A DNA stretch of 64,000 nucleotides from Flavobacteriales bacterium. Its GTDB lineage: Bacteria; Bacteroidota; Bacteroidia; Flavobacteriales_F; PHOS-HE28. The stretch covers positions 6,982 through 70,981 of the forward strand of contig JAHDVX010000010.1 of NCBI GenBank assembly GCA_023382455.1. Direction: 5' to 3'. Positions 16,864 through 24,884 of this stretch are shown in pieces; positions within the stretch are counted from its first letter, which is position 1, and every line of letters begins with the position of its first letter. The position numbers and the translations under genes are program-made. The notes beneath the pieces were generated by a model. It was not told where the DNA came from. It did not search any database and saw only the letters and a program-made list of their open reading frames with translations.

Positions 16864-17652
16864 TCAGCTCAGCTCAGCCAACCCGCGCATGATGCCCTTG
16901 GGACTGTTGCGGATGAACTCGGTGATCTGGGCGCACTCCACCGTGCCGTTGAACTGCTGCTCCACGCTCTGCACGGCGCGTTCCAGGTTGTTGCTGCGCA
17001 CGAAGATCTCGCGGTAGATGTCCTCGATACGGGCTACGGCCTTGTCGTCGAAACCGCGGCGGCGCAGACCCACCACGTTCACGCCCACGAAGCTCAGGGG
17101 CTCGCGCGCGGCCTTCACGTAGGGTGGCACGTTCTTGCGCACCAGCGAGGCGCCTGCGATGAAGCTGTGCGCGCCGATGCTGATGAACTGCTGCACGGCC
17201 ACGTTGCCCTCCAGGATGGCCCAGTCGCCGATGGTGACGTGCCCGGCGAGGTTCACACTGTTGGCGATCACCACATGGTCGCCCAGAATACAGTCGTGTG
17301 CCAGGTGCACGTAGGCCATCAGCAGGCTGTGGCTGCCCACGGCTGTGCGGTGGCGGTCCACGGTGCCGCGGTTGATGGTGACGCACTCACGCACGGTGGT
17401 GTGGTCGCCCACCTCGGCGGTGGTCTTCTCGCCGGCGAACTTCAGGTCCTGCGGGATGGCGCTGATGACCGCACCCGGGAAGATGCGGCAATGCTTGCCG
17501 ATGCGTGCGCCGTCCATGATGGTGGCGTTGGGCCCGATCCAGGTGCCCTCGCCGATCTCCACGTCGGCCGCGATGGAGGTGAAGGGTTCAACGATCACAT
17601 CCTTGCCGATGCGTGCATCGGGATGGACGGAAGCGAGCTTGGAAATGCTCAT
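16864..17652 (-). CDS. lpxA: UDP-N-acetylglucosamine O-acyltransferase
   Basis: 262 aa, the standard length. It transfers a 3-hydroxyacyl chain from acyl-ACP to UDP-GlcNAc, the first step of lipid A synthesis. Residues ~1-190 are hexapeptide repeats forming a left-handed beta-helix. The catalytic His lies in VHLAHDCILGDH, and SFIAGASLVRKNVPPYV marks the end of the helix before the helical C-terminal domain. Its ATG overlaps the lpxC/fabZ stop by 4 bases, indicating translational coupling. Confidence 0.96.
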   Translation of the reverse strand: MSISKLASVHPDARIGKDVIVEPFTSIAADVEIGEGTWIGPNATIMDGARIGKHCRIFPGAVISAIPQDLKFAGEKTTAEVGDHTTVRECVTINRGTVDRHRTAVGSHSLLMAYVHLAHDCILGDHVVIANSVNLAGHVTIGDWAILEGNVAVQQFISIGAHSFIAGASLVRKNVPPYVKAAREPLSFVGVNVVGLRRRGFDDKAVARIEDIYREIFVRSNNLERAVQSVEQQFNGTVECAQITEFIRNSPKGIMRGLAELS

Positions 17653-19106
17653 GCGTGCGTGGAGGCCTTGGTGGGCTGGGGCTTTTTCTCGTCGGCAGGG
17701 GCCTTGTCCCGGGCGATCTGGGCCATCATTTCGGCCTCCACGGCGGGCTGCCCGTTCACATAGCCGATGCCTTTCATGTGCACGATGCCACGGCGGATGG
17801 GCGTGATCAGCTCCAGGCGGAACACGAGGGTGTCGCCGGGGATCACCTTCCGGCGGTAACGCACGCCGTCGGTCTTCAGGAAGTACGTGGTGTAGTTCTC
17901 CGGGTCGGGCACCTGGCTGAGGGCGAAGATGCCGCCCACCTGGGCCATGGCCTCCACCTGCAGCACGCCGGGCATCACGGGGTTGTCCGGGAAGTGGCCG
18001 GTGAAGTGGGGCTCGTTCATCGTCACGTTCTTCACGCCCACGATGCTGTTGGCATCCATGGAGAGGATCTTGTCCACCAGCAGGAAGGGGTAGCGGTGGG
18101 GCAGCATCTTCGTGATGGCGTTGATGTCGAAGAGCGGCTCCTTGGTGAGGTCGAAGAACACGCGGGCATCCTTCTCCTCCTCGCGGATGCGGTCCTTGAT
18201 GCGCTTGGCGAAGGTGGTGTTGCCGAAGTGGCCCGGGCGCGCCGCAAGGATATGCCCCTTGATGGGCCTGCCCACCAGGGCAAGGTCACCTACGATGTCC
18301 AGCAGTTTGTGCCGCGCGGGTTCGTTCAGGAACTTCAGGTCGGTGGTGTTGAGCACGCCATTGCGGCGGATCTCCACGTCCTTGTATTCGCGGCCGATGC
18401 TTTCGGCCAGTTCGCGGAGGTCCTCCTGGGTGATGTCCTCGCGGTCCTCCAGCACGATGGCGTTGTCCAGGTCGCCGCCCTTGATCAGGCCGGCCTTGGC
18501 CAGCTGCTGTACCTCGCGCAGGAAGACGAAGGTTCGGCACGGCGCGATCTCGGTCTTGAACTCGCCCAGATGGTACATGCTGGCGTGCTGGGTGCCGAGC
18601 ACGGGGCTGTTGTAGTCCACCATTACGGTGAGGCGGAATTCGCCACCGGGCGCGGGCACGCCGAGCATCTCGGTGCCGCGCTCCTCGGTCTCGAACCAGA
18701 TGGGCTCCTTCAGCACCCACCAGTTGCGGGGCGCGTCCTGCGCCTGGATGCCCGCATTCTCAATGGCCTCCACGAACTTCAGGGCGCTGCCGTCCATGAT
18801 GGGTACTTCGGCGCCATCGAGCTGGATCAGGCAATTGTCCACGCCCAGCGCGTAGAGAGCGGCCAGTACGTGCTCGGTGGTGTTCACCTTCACGTCGCCC
18901 TTGCCCAGGGTGGTGCCACGCGCGGTGCTGATCACCAGGTCGGCATCGGCATCGATCACGGGCTGGCCCTCGATGTCCGTGCGTTGGAATTTCAGGCCGT
19001 GGTCGGCCGGTGCGGGGCAGAGGGTGAGGGTGACCTCCTCGCCGGTGTGCAGGCCTATGCCCTTGATCTCGGCCTTCCCTTTCAGGGTATGCTGCTTGTC
19101 GCTCAT
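17649..19106 (-). CDS. lpxC: bifunctional LpxC deacetylase / FabZ dehydratase
   Basis: 485 aa, a fusion of two enzymes. Residues ~1-315 are the zinc deacetylase LpxC, with His in NTTEHVLAAL and the RHKLLDIVGD motif supplying the other His and Asp zinc ligands. It makes the committed step of lipid A synthesis. Residues ~330-470 are FabZ, the 3-hydroxyacyl-ACP dehydratase, with HFTGHFPDNPVMPGVLQVEA containing the catalytic His and Glu. The fusion is typical of Bacteroidota and couples the competing uses of hydroxyacyl-ACP. It overlaps both neighbours by 4 bases. Confidence 0.97.
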   Translation of the reverse strand: MSDKQHTLKGKAEIKGIGLHTGEEVTLTLCPAPADHGLKFQRTDIEGQPVIDADADLVISTARGTTLGKGDVKVNTTEHVLAALYALGVDNCLIQLDGAEVPIMDGSALKFVEAIENAGIQAQDAPRNWWVLKEPIWFETEERGTEMLGVPAPGGEFRLTVMVDYNSPVLGTQHASMYHLGEFKTEIAPCRTFVFLREVQQLAKAGLIKGGDLDNAIVLEDREDITQEDLRELAESIGREYKDVEIRRNGVLNTTDLKFLNEPARHKLLDIVGDLALVGRPIKGHILAARPGHFGNTTFAKRIKDRIREEEKDARVFFDLTKEPLFDINAITKMLPHRYPFLLVDKILSMDANSIVGVKNVTMNEPHFTGHFPDNPVMPGVLQVEAMAQVGGIFALSQVPDPENYTTYFLKTDGVRYRRKVIPGDTLVFRLELITPIRRGIVHMKGIGYVNGQPAVEAEMMAQIARDKAPADEKKPQPTKASTHA

Positions 19107-20170
19107 GCGTCCTTCTTGGTGCCGGAGGCCGCCATGGCCTTCAGCGCTTCCACTTCCTTCTCCAGCTCCGCGATGCGCTGCACGATCTCCGGCAGATTGC
19201 GGAAGTGGACGTAACTGCGTTTGTATTCACCGATGGCGAATGCGGGCGAGCCCTGGACCACGGCATCATCGGCGATGTTGGCCCCGATGCCGCTCTGGGC
19301 GGCGATCTTCACACGATCGCCGATGTGCAGGTGCCCGGCGATGCCCACCTGGCCGCCGATCTGGGCGTACCCCCCCACCTTGGAGCTGCCGGCGATGCCC
19401 GTTTGCGCCACCACCACGGAATGCGCGCCCACCTCGGCATTATGTCCCACCTGGATCAAATTGTCCAGCTTGGTGCCCTTGTGGATCACGGTATGGCCGA
19501 TGGTGGCGCGGTCGATGGTGGTGTTGGCCCCCACCTCCACGTCATCCTCCAGCACCACGTTGCCCACCTGGGGCATTTTTTCGTACACGCCGGTGGCGTC
19601 GGGCACGAAGCCGAAACCATCGGCACCGATCACCGCCCCGCTGTGGATGACGCAGCGTGCGCCGATGGCGGTGCGGTGGTACACCTTCACGCCGGCGTGC
19701 AGCAGCGAGCCCGCGCCGATGACGGCATCGTTGCCGATGAAGCAGCCGGGGAAGACCTTCACGCCATCGCCCAGCACCACACCGTCGCCCACATGGCTGA
19801 ACGCCCCGATGTACACGCCCTTGCCCAGCTTGGCGGTCGGGCTCACGTAGCTGGGCTGCTCCACGCCCTTCTTGTCCGTGGTCAGGCGCTCATTGCGCTC
19901 CAGCAATTGCGTGAAGGCATGGCGCGGGTCGTCCACCCGGATCAGGGTGAGGCTCTTGGGCACGGGCTTGGCAGGCACGAAATCGCGTTGCACGATCGCG
20001 ATGGTGGCCTTGGTGGTGAACAGGAACTCCGTGTAGCGCGGGTTGGCCAGGAAGGTGAGCGTGCCGGTTCGCGCTTCCTCGATCTTCGCCAGGTCGTTCA
20101 CCATCACCTGGGGATCCCCATCCACTTCCCCCTTGAGGAGGTCGGCGATCTGTGCGGCGGTGAATTGCAT
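19103..20170 (-). CDS. lpxD: UDP-3-O-acylglucosamine N-acyltransferase
   Basis: 355 aa, full length. It adds the second hydroxyacyl chain in lipid A synthesis. The N-terminal uridine-binding domain (1-110) begins MQFTAAQIADLLKGEVDGDP. The beta-helix follows with many hexapeptides. GADGFGFVPD and NLIQVGHNAEVG hold the family motifs and the likely catalytic His. The C terminus ends in a helix (EIVQRIAELEKEVEALKAMA) forming the trimer coiled coil. It is the first gene of the lpxD-lpxC/fabZ-lpxA operon and overlaps lpxC by 4 bases. Confidence 0.97.
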   Translation of the reverse strand: MQFTAAQIADLLKGEVDGDPQVMVNDLAKIEEARTGTLTFLANPRYTEFLFTTKATIAIVQRDFVPAKPVPKSLTLIRVDDPRHAFTQLLERNERLTTDKKGVEQPSYVSPTAKLGKGVYIGAFSHVGDGVVLGDGVKVFPGCFIGNDAVIGAGSLLHAGVKVYHRTAIGARCVIHSGAVIGADGFGFVPDATGVYEKMPQVGNVVLEDDVEVGANTTIDRATIGHTVIHKGTKLDNLIQVGHNAEVGAHSVVVAQTGIAGSSKVGGYAQIGGQVGIAGHLHIGDRVKIAAQSGIGANIADDAVVQGSPAFAIGEYKRSYVHFRNLPEIVQRIAELEKEVEALKAMAASGTKKDA

Positions 20171-20197
20171 GGCGGGCTACCTGTCCCTACGGGTCCG

Positions 20198-20205
20198 CGA
20201 AGATA
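20198..20205 (-). promoter_or_regulatory. -7-like box TATCTTCG for the lpx operon
   Basis: The minus strand reads TATCTTCG, the TAnnTTCG form, 27 bases upstream of the lpxD start. No TTG is placed at -33. Confidence 0.4.
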
Positions 20206-20348
20206 GTTGCACGGCGTATTCGGGGCCCGCCTGCCGGCCATCAGCCTACCCCTGCCGGGAGCGCATCCCCGGATCGTTCGCCGGAAGCGGGCGGGCGGCC
20301 GCGGCCAGGCCGGTTGCGAGGCCCGCACACCGTGGGACCCGGGGAGGT

Positions 20349-20795
20349 TCAAGGAAAGCGGAAGAAGAAGAAATGCACGGCCACCCATTCGGGCGGCAGG
20401 CCGGGGGCGTAGCCCTGCGTGCTGCGGGAACCATCTTCCACGCGGCCATCATCGTGGATGTACCCGATGGTGCTGCGCGAGCTGTTCTCCACCCGCCATT
20501 CGCTGCCGCTCTTCTGCACATAGCCCACCGTGCTGCGCGAACTGTTCTCCACGCGGAAGGTCTCCCCGCCGGAATTCACGACATAGCCGATGGTGCTTCG
20601 CGAGGAATCCTCGATCCGCCAGCCGGAACCACTGGCCACGAAGTAGCCCACCGTGCTGCGCGAGGAGCTTTCGATGCGGCCGTCGGCATCGAGGTAGCCG
20701 ATGGTGGAGCGTGAACCGTCCTCGATCCGCTGCGCGCTGGCCGTGCAGGCCACACCGATGGCGGCCACCACGGCGACCAGCCAACCCCGGGTCAT
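20349..20795 (-). CDS. secreted six-repeat STxGY protein (beta-flower-like)
   Basis: 148 aa from the ATG at 20795. The open frame runs 24 codons further but overlaps the neighbouring gene, and this Met starts a proper signal peptide ending in ACTASAQ. The mature part is six repeats of ~17-20 residues with the pattern R-I/V-E-x-S-S-R-S-T-I/V-G-Y, separated by Gly/Asp-rich turns. This resembles the short repeats of Bacteroidota proteins named 5-fold beta-flower. No catalytic residue is apparent. It starts 7 bases after the stop of the Cys/Met-rich peptide gene, so the two probably form an operon. The C terminus is unusual (VAVHFFFFRFP). Confidence 0.72.
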   Translation of the reverse strand: MTRGWLVAVVAAIGVACTASAQRIEDGSRSTIGYLDADGRIESSSRSTVGYFVASGSGWRIEDSSRSTIGYVVNSGGETFRVENSSRSTVGYVQKSGSEWRVENSSRSTIGYIHDDGRVEDGSRSTQGYAPGLPPEWVAVHFFFFRFP

Positions 20796-20802
20796 CCGGC
20801 GA

Positions 20803-21072
20803 TCAGGGCTGAACGGCCGAGCTGTCGGCCAAGGCCGGTGCGGCGTGGTGGTCCATGGTGGAATCACCCTTCATGGAACAGCACTTGCCCTTCTTGCCCA
20901 TTTTGCACGCTTCGCCGCCGTTGCCGCCGTGCATCATGCACGCTTCACCGCGCATGCCGCCGGGGCCGCATTTGTCCGTGCCGCACCCCATGCCGCACAT
21001 ACGGCCAAGCACGAAGCCGAGGACCAGGAAGAGGAGGCTGAACAGGAGGATCTTCGCCCAATTGTTGTTCAT
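20803..21072 (-). CDS. small membrane-anchored Cys/Met/His-rich protein
   Basis: 89 aa. Residues 5-23 are one hydrophobic helix (WAKILLFSLLFLVLGFVLG) followed by RMCGMGCG. The tail has seven Cys, many Met and several His, with repeats GGxxGEAC and KCC. This composition suggests soft-metal binding (copper, silver or zinc) on the outer face of the inner membrane. That is an inference from composition, not from a named family. TACTTTCG lies 18 bases before the start, and the six-repeat protein follows in the same operon. Confidence 0.75.
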   Translation of the reverse strand: MNNNWAKILLFSLLFLVLGFVLGRMCGMGCGTDKCGPGGMRGEACMMHGGNGGEACKMGKKGKCCSMKGDSTMDHHAAPALADSSAVQP

Positions 21073-21090
21073 GGAAGGTTGATATGGCGC

Positions 21091-21098
21091 CGAAAGTA
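21091..21098 (-). promoter_or_regulatory. -7-like box TACTTTCG
   Basis: The minus strand reads TACTTTCG 18 bases upstream of the start at 21072. It would give a very short leader for the two-gene operon 21072-20349. Confidence 0.42.
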
Positions 21099-21210
21099 AA
21101 CCAGCGGTGCCCCATTCCGCGTGGCTGGATCATCCACGGACCTGCCAGCGGCGCAGATCATTCGGAAGGCCAACATGCCGGCATGCGCCACGCAAGGCTA
21201 TTTTTCCGGC

Positions 21211-23322
21211 ATGTTCCACCTGCGGCCCCTCCTGCTGGTCACGGCCCTGGTGATCGGCGTTGCGGTGGCCGGCCAGCAATCCGATGGCCGGGAAACGTAC
21301 ACCCGCCTGGACATGCCGCTGCTGCAAGGCAACAACACCAAGGTGCCGGGCATGGGCGAGGAAGTCCCGGGCCTTGCCTTGAGCAACTGGGGGAAAATGC
21401 GGCTGCTTGCCGGTGATGGCCCCGGGTCTGCGGACAGGGCGTTGGCGGACAGTGCTTGGGCCACGGATACCGATGACCTCGGCACACCGCCCGACAGCGT
21501 GTATTGGCTGCGCTTCCATTTCCTTCCCGTACCCGACCTGAAAGGGCGGATGCTGGCGCTGAACCTCGGCTCCGGGCACGCCCTGCTGGTCTTTCTCAAC
21601 GGCGACACCCTGTTCCGCTATGCCCCCGGCCACGCGGCGCCGGGTGCCCCTGCAGCACCACCCTTCACCATTCCCTTCAGTCTCCGCTGCGACGGGCAAC
21701 CGGAAGTCCTGGCCATCCGCTTGCAAGCGGCCGGGGCCGAACAGGTCGAAACATTCGTGAAATCGTCCTCGCTCCATTCCGCCGACATGGCGTACCGCTT
21801 CCAGCAGTACATGATGCAGTTCGGCATGTTCATCGGCGTGAACCTCATCATCCTGGTGCTCGCACTGGTGATCTGGCGTTCCGAGCCGGGCGATCGGCGT
21901 TGGTTGTACCTGGCCCTGCTCTCGGCCCTTTACATGGTGGACACCTTCCTGGATGTCGGCGGCTCGCGGGAGGCCTTGGGGTTCCCCGTCAGCGCGGTCA
22001 GGGTGTTGGAAGCCTTGCGCATCAGCCTGCTGCCATGGCCTTTCTACCTGCTGATCCTAACCTTGGGCAGCCTCCATGGGCAGATGAGCCCTCGGCGCAT
22101 GCGCTGGTACCACCTGGCGGTGGGCGTTGCGGCATTGGGCTGCATCGTGCTGGCGGTGATCATCCTCCTGTTCAGGCCAGTGGGTCAAGTGACGTTCTCC
22201 GTCCCCGACACGCCGACGGCCATCTGGGTGGTGCTGCTGGTGCTTGCCGTGATCCTGTCCATCCTGATCGCCGTGGCCATGGCCTGGTTCATGCTGGAAG
22301 TGGTGCGGCTTGGCCTGAAGCTGATGCGGACCCCGGGACATGCCCGCTGGGTGGGCGTTGGCGCCCTGGCTTCCAGCGTGGTGGCCTTCCTTTTCAACGC
22401 GATCGGCAATTCCGGCCTGCTCGGTGAAGGCCTGTCGAACGGGCTGGTCACCTTGGCCACCTATTGCTCCGGCATCGGCGTGCCGGTCTCCGTGGCCGTC
22501 TTCCTGGCCATCCGCACGGCCGACCACGGGAAGCTGGTGGCGCGCCAGCGCGACGTGCTCGATGCCGAGGTGAAGGAACGCACCGCCGAGCTGAGCCATG
22601 AGAAGGAACGCGCGGAGGAACTGCTGCTCAACATCCTGCCCGCGGAAGTGGCCGAGGAGCTGAAGAACACCGGCAAGGCACAGGCCCGCCACTTCGACCA
22701 GGTGTCGGTGCTCTTCACCGATTTCCAAGGCTTCACCAGCCTGTCCTCCAGCTTGCAACCGGAAGTGCTCCTGGACGAGCTCAACGCCTGCTTCGAGGGC
22801 TTCGACGCCATCATCACGCGCCGCGGCATCGAGAAGATCAAGACCATCGGCGACTCGTACATGTGCGCCACCGGCCTGAATGCCACCGGGAAGGACGCCC
22901 CCGCCAACCTGGTGTGGGCTGCGCTGGAGATGCAGGACTTCCTCGCCCGGCGCAAACGCACACGCGATGCGGCCGGGCTGCCCGGCTTCACCATGCGCGC
23001 CGGCATCCACACAGGCCCCGTGGTGGCGGGCATCGTGGGCGTGAAGAAGTTCCAGTACGACATCTGGGGCGATACCGTGAACACCGCCAGCCGCATGGAG
23101 AGCAACGGCGAGGTGGGCCGCGTGAACATCAGCGAGACCACGTATCTGCTGGTTCGGGATACGGTTGTCAGCTCACCGCTGCCAGGAGAGTCACAGACAA
23201 CGGACAACCCACCACTGACAACTGCTCCCGCCTTCGCCTTCACCCCCCGCGGAAACCTGCCCGTGAAGGGCAAGGGCGAGTTGGCGATGTACTTTGTCCG
23301 TAGGGCGAATGACGCAGGGTGA
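21211..23322 (+). CDS. 7TM class III adenylate cyclase
   Basis: 703 aa from the ATG at 21211, which starts a signal peptide (MFHLRPLLLVTALVIGVAVA). The frame is open from 21121, but the extra residues are not signal-like. Residues ~25-195 form an extracytoplasmic 7TMR-DISM-type sensor domain. About seven membrane helices follow (~205-445), then a coiled linker (VKERTAELSHEKERAEELL). The cyclase domain is at ~485-700. Metal-binding Asp504 (LFTDFQGF) and Asp548, Lys544 and Asp617 at the purine-selecting positions, and Asn624 and Arg628 are all present, so it should make cAMP. A 23-residue Ser/Pro/Thr insert near 650-675 is encoded by a 7-nt DNA repeat. TATTTTTC at 21199-21206 could be a near-leaderless promoter. 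Confidence 0.88.
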   Translation: MFHLRPLLLVTALVIGVAVAGQQSDGRETYTRLDMPLLQGNNTKVPGMGEEVPGLALSNWGKMRLLAGDGPGSADRALADSAWATDTDDLGTPPDSVYWLRFHFLPVPDLKGRMLALNLGSGHALLVFLNGDTLFRYAPGHAAPGAPAAPPFTIPFSLRCDGQPEVLAIRLQAAGAEQVETFVKSSSLHSADMAYRFQQYMMQFGMFIGVNLIILVLALVIWRSEPGDRRWLYLALLSALYMVDTFLDVGGSREALGFPVSAVRVLEALRISLLPWPFYLLILTLGSLHGQMSPRRMRWYHLAVGVAALGCIVLAVIILLFRPVGQVTFSVPDTPTAIWVVLLVLAVILSILIAVAMAWFMLEVVRLGLKLMRTPGHARWVGVGALASSVVAFLFNAIGNSGLLGEGLSNGLVTLATYCSGIGVPVSVAVFLAIRTADHGKLVARQRDVLDAEVKERTAELSHEKERAEELLLNILPAEVAEELKNTGKAQARHFDQVSVLFTDFQGFTSLSSSLQPEVLLDELNACFEGFDAIITRRGIEKIKTIGDSYMCATGLNATGKDAPANLVWAALEMQDFLARRKRTRDAAGLPGFTMRAGIHTGPVVAGIVGVKKFQYDIWGDTVNTASRMESNGEVGRVNISETTYLLVRDTVVSSPLPGESQTTDNPPLTTAPAFAFTPRGNLPVKGKGELAMYFVRRANDAG
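23164..23222. repeat. 7-nt-period ACAAC repeat with inverted ends inside the cyclase gene
   Basis: ACAAC occurs at 23197, 23204 and 23218, with a degenerate ACCAC at 23211, giving an exact 7-base period. GTTGTCAG (23164-23171) and CTGACAAC (23215-23222) form an inverted pair around it. The period is not a multiple of three, so the pattern belongs to the DNA and not to the protein. A related array is found at 60087-60194. Confidence 0.6.
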
Positions 23323-23335
23323 AGGACCACACCCT
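23316..23335. terminator. weak bidirectional hairpin between convergent genes
   Basis: AGGGTG (23316-23321) pairs with CACCCT (23330-23335) across an 8-base loop, spanning the stop of the cyclase and the stop of the SDR gene. The stem is only six pairs and there is no clear T run, so its strength is doubtful. Confidence 0.3.
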
Positions 23336-24110
23336 ATTGCTTGACGATGAAATTGCTATTGGCCTGTGCGGTGGGTGTCACCACCAGGTCGTTGATGCAC
23401 ACGTGCGGGGGCAGCGTGGCGGCGAACCACACCAGGTTGGCGATGTCCTCGCCGCGCAAGGGGGTGAGGCCCTGGTAGGGGGTCTTCGCCTTCTCGGTAT
23501 CGCCATGGAAGCGCACCACACTGAACTCCGTTTCGGCCAGCCCCGGCGCGATCTGCGTCACCTTGATGCCGTGGGGCAGCAGGTCCTGGCGCATGCCCTT
23601 GGTCAGCGCATCCACCGCGTGCTTGCTGGCGCAGTACACGTTGCCCTTCGGGTACACCTCCTTCCCGGCGGTGCTGCCGATGTTGATGATATGGCCCCCG
23701 GCCCGCGCGATCATGCCCGGGATCACCGCGCGGCTCACATGCAGCAGGCCCTTCACGTTGGTATCCAGCATGCGCTCCCAGTCGTCCAGCCGGCCGTCCT
23801 GGATGGGGTCCAGCCCCGCGGCCAGCCCGGCGTTGTTCACCAGCACGTCGATCGCCTGCCATTCCTGGGGCAGTGAGGCGATGGCGTGTACTACGGCATC
23901 GTATTCGCGCACATCGAAGTGGAGCACATGCACCACGGGGGGACCTTCCACTGTGCCGTGCAGGCCTTCCAACTCCTTGCGGAGGACTTCCAGGCGCTCC
24001 TTGCGGCGGCCGGTTATGATGACGCGCCAGCCTTCGGCGGCGAAGCGGCGTGCGGTGGCTTCGCCGAAGCCCGAGGTTGCGCCGGTGATGAGGATGGTCG
24101 AGGCAGGCAT
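23334..24110 (-). CDS. SDR-family oxidoreductase
   Basis: 258 aa, a classical short-chain dehydrogenase. The cofactor motif is TGATSGFG (9-16), and NNAG follows the fourth strand. The catalytic set includes Ser in NIGSTAG and Tyr/Lys in YCASK. GRRK after strand 2 suggests NADP preference. The closest functional analogues are YdfG-like 3-hydroxy acid dehydrogenases, but the substrate cannot be read. It starts 12 bases after the LytTR regulator gene on the same strand. It may be the last gene of that operon, although a TAAGTTCG box sits right at its start. Confidence 0.9.
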   Translation of the reverse strand: MPASTILITGATSGFGEATARRFAAEGWRVIITGRRKERLEVLRKELEGLHGTVEGPPVVHVLHFDVREYDAVVHAIASLPQEWQAIDVLVNNAGLAAGLDPIQDGRLDDWERMLDTNVKGLLHVSRAVIPGMIARAGGHIINIGSTAGKEVYPKGNVYCASKHAVDALTKGMRQDLLPHGIKVTQIAPGLAETEFSVVRFHGDTEKAKTPYQGLTPLRGEDIANLVWFAATLPPHVCINDLVVTPTAQANSNFIVKQ

Positions 24111-24117
24111 GGTGCTG

Positions 24118-24125
24118 CGAACTTA
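24118..24125 (-). promoter_or_regulatory. -7-like box TAAGTTCG at the SDR start
   Basis: The minus strand reads TAAGTTCG and overlaps the stop codon of the regulator gene. It ends seven bases before the SDR start, which would give an essentially leaderless transcript. This may be a chance match. Confidence 0.3.
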
Positions 24126-24884
24126 CCCACCAAGCCGCTCCACCACCACATCCTTCCTGTTCCGCGACACCTTCACCTCCATGCCGTTGTCCATCACCAG
24201 CGTGCCGCCATCGCCGCGGAGGTATTTCTGCACGTGGTCCAAATTGGCGACGTAGCTGTGGTGCACGCGGAGGAAGCGGTCGGCGGGCAGCTGCTCTTCC
24301 ACCTCGCGCAGGGTCCTGCTCACCAGGATCCGTCGTTCTCCGGTGAGGTGGATGCGGGTGTAATTGCTTTCGCTCTGGCAGCAGATGATGTCGTCGGTCT
24401 CCACCAGGTCCAGCCCGTGCACAGTGCTGAAGGCGATGCGCGCATTGCCGCAGGCAGGGGCCTGCAGGTCGCGCATCAGCTGGCGCATGCGCTCCTCCAA
24501 GGCAGGGAGTGCGTCCTTGCCACCATTGCGCAGGGCCTCCACTTTTTCCAGCGCTGCCAGCAGTTCGTCCTCCTGCACGGGCTTCAGGAGGTAGTCGATG
24601 GCGTTCACCTTGAAGGCCTTCACGGCGAAGCGGTCGTAGGCCGTGGTGAAGACCACCTGGCCCTTGAACCCTTCAAGCTGTTCCAACAATTGGAAGCCGT
24701 TCATGCCGGGCATCTCGATGTCCAGGAAAAGCACATCGCAGGGCTGCGTCCGAAGGTGGGCCAGCGCCTTGGCCGGGTCCTGGAACACGGCCTCCACCTG
24801 CACACGACCGGGATGCTTCCCCAGCATGTAGCGAAGCGTTTCGCAGCAGTGCCGTTCGTCGTCAACGAGTATCGCGCGGATCAT
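24123..24884 (-). CDS. LytTR-type response regulator
   Basis: 253 aa from the ATG at 24884 (MIRAILVDDERHC), which overlaps the kinase stop by 4 bases. The longer open frame upstream lies inside the kinase gene. Residues 1-~120 are a CheY-like receiver with the acidic pair in VDDE, the phospho-acceptor Asp in FLDIEMPGMNG and Lys in LLKPV. Residues ~150-250 are a LytTR DNA-binding domain, with SNYTRIHL, RTLREVEEQLP and FLRVHHSYVANL. It should be phosphorylated by the adjacent kinase and act as a transcription factor. Its targets are not known; the neighbouring envelope genes are plausible ones. Confidence 0.95.
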   Translation of the reverse strand: MIRAILVDDERHCCETLRYMLGKHPGRVQVEAVFQDPAKALAHLRTQPCDVLFLDIEMPGMNGFQLLEQLEGFKGQVVFTTAYDRFAVKAFKVNAIDYLLKPVQEDELLAALEKVEALRNGGKDALPALEERMRQLMRDLQAPACGNARIAFSTVHGLDLVETDDIICCQSESNYTRIHLTGERRILVSRTLREVEEQLPADRFLRVHHSYVANLDHVQKYLRGDGGTLVMDNGMEVKVSRNRKDVVVERLGG

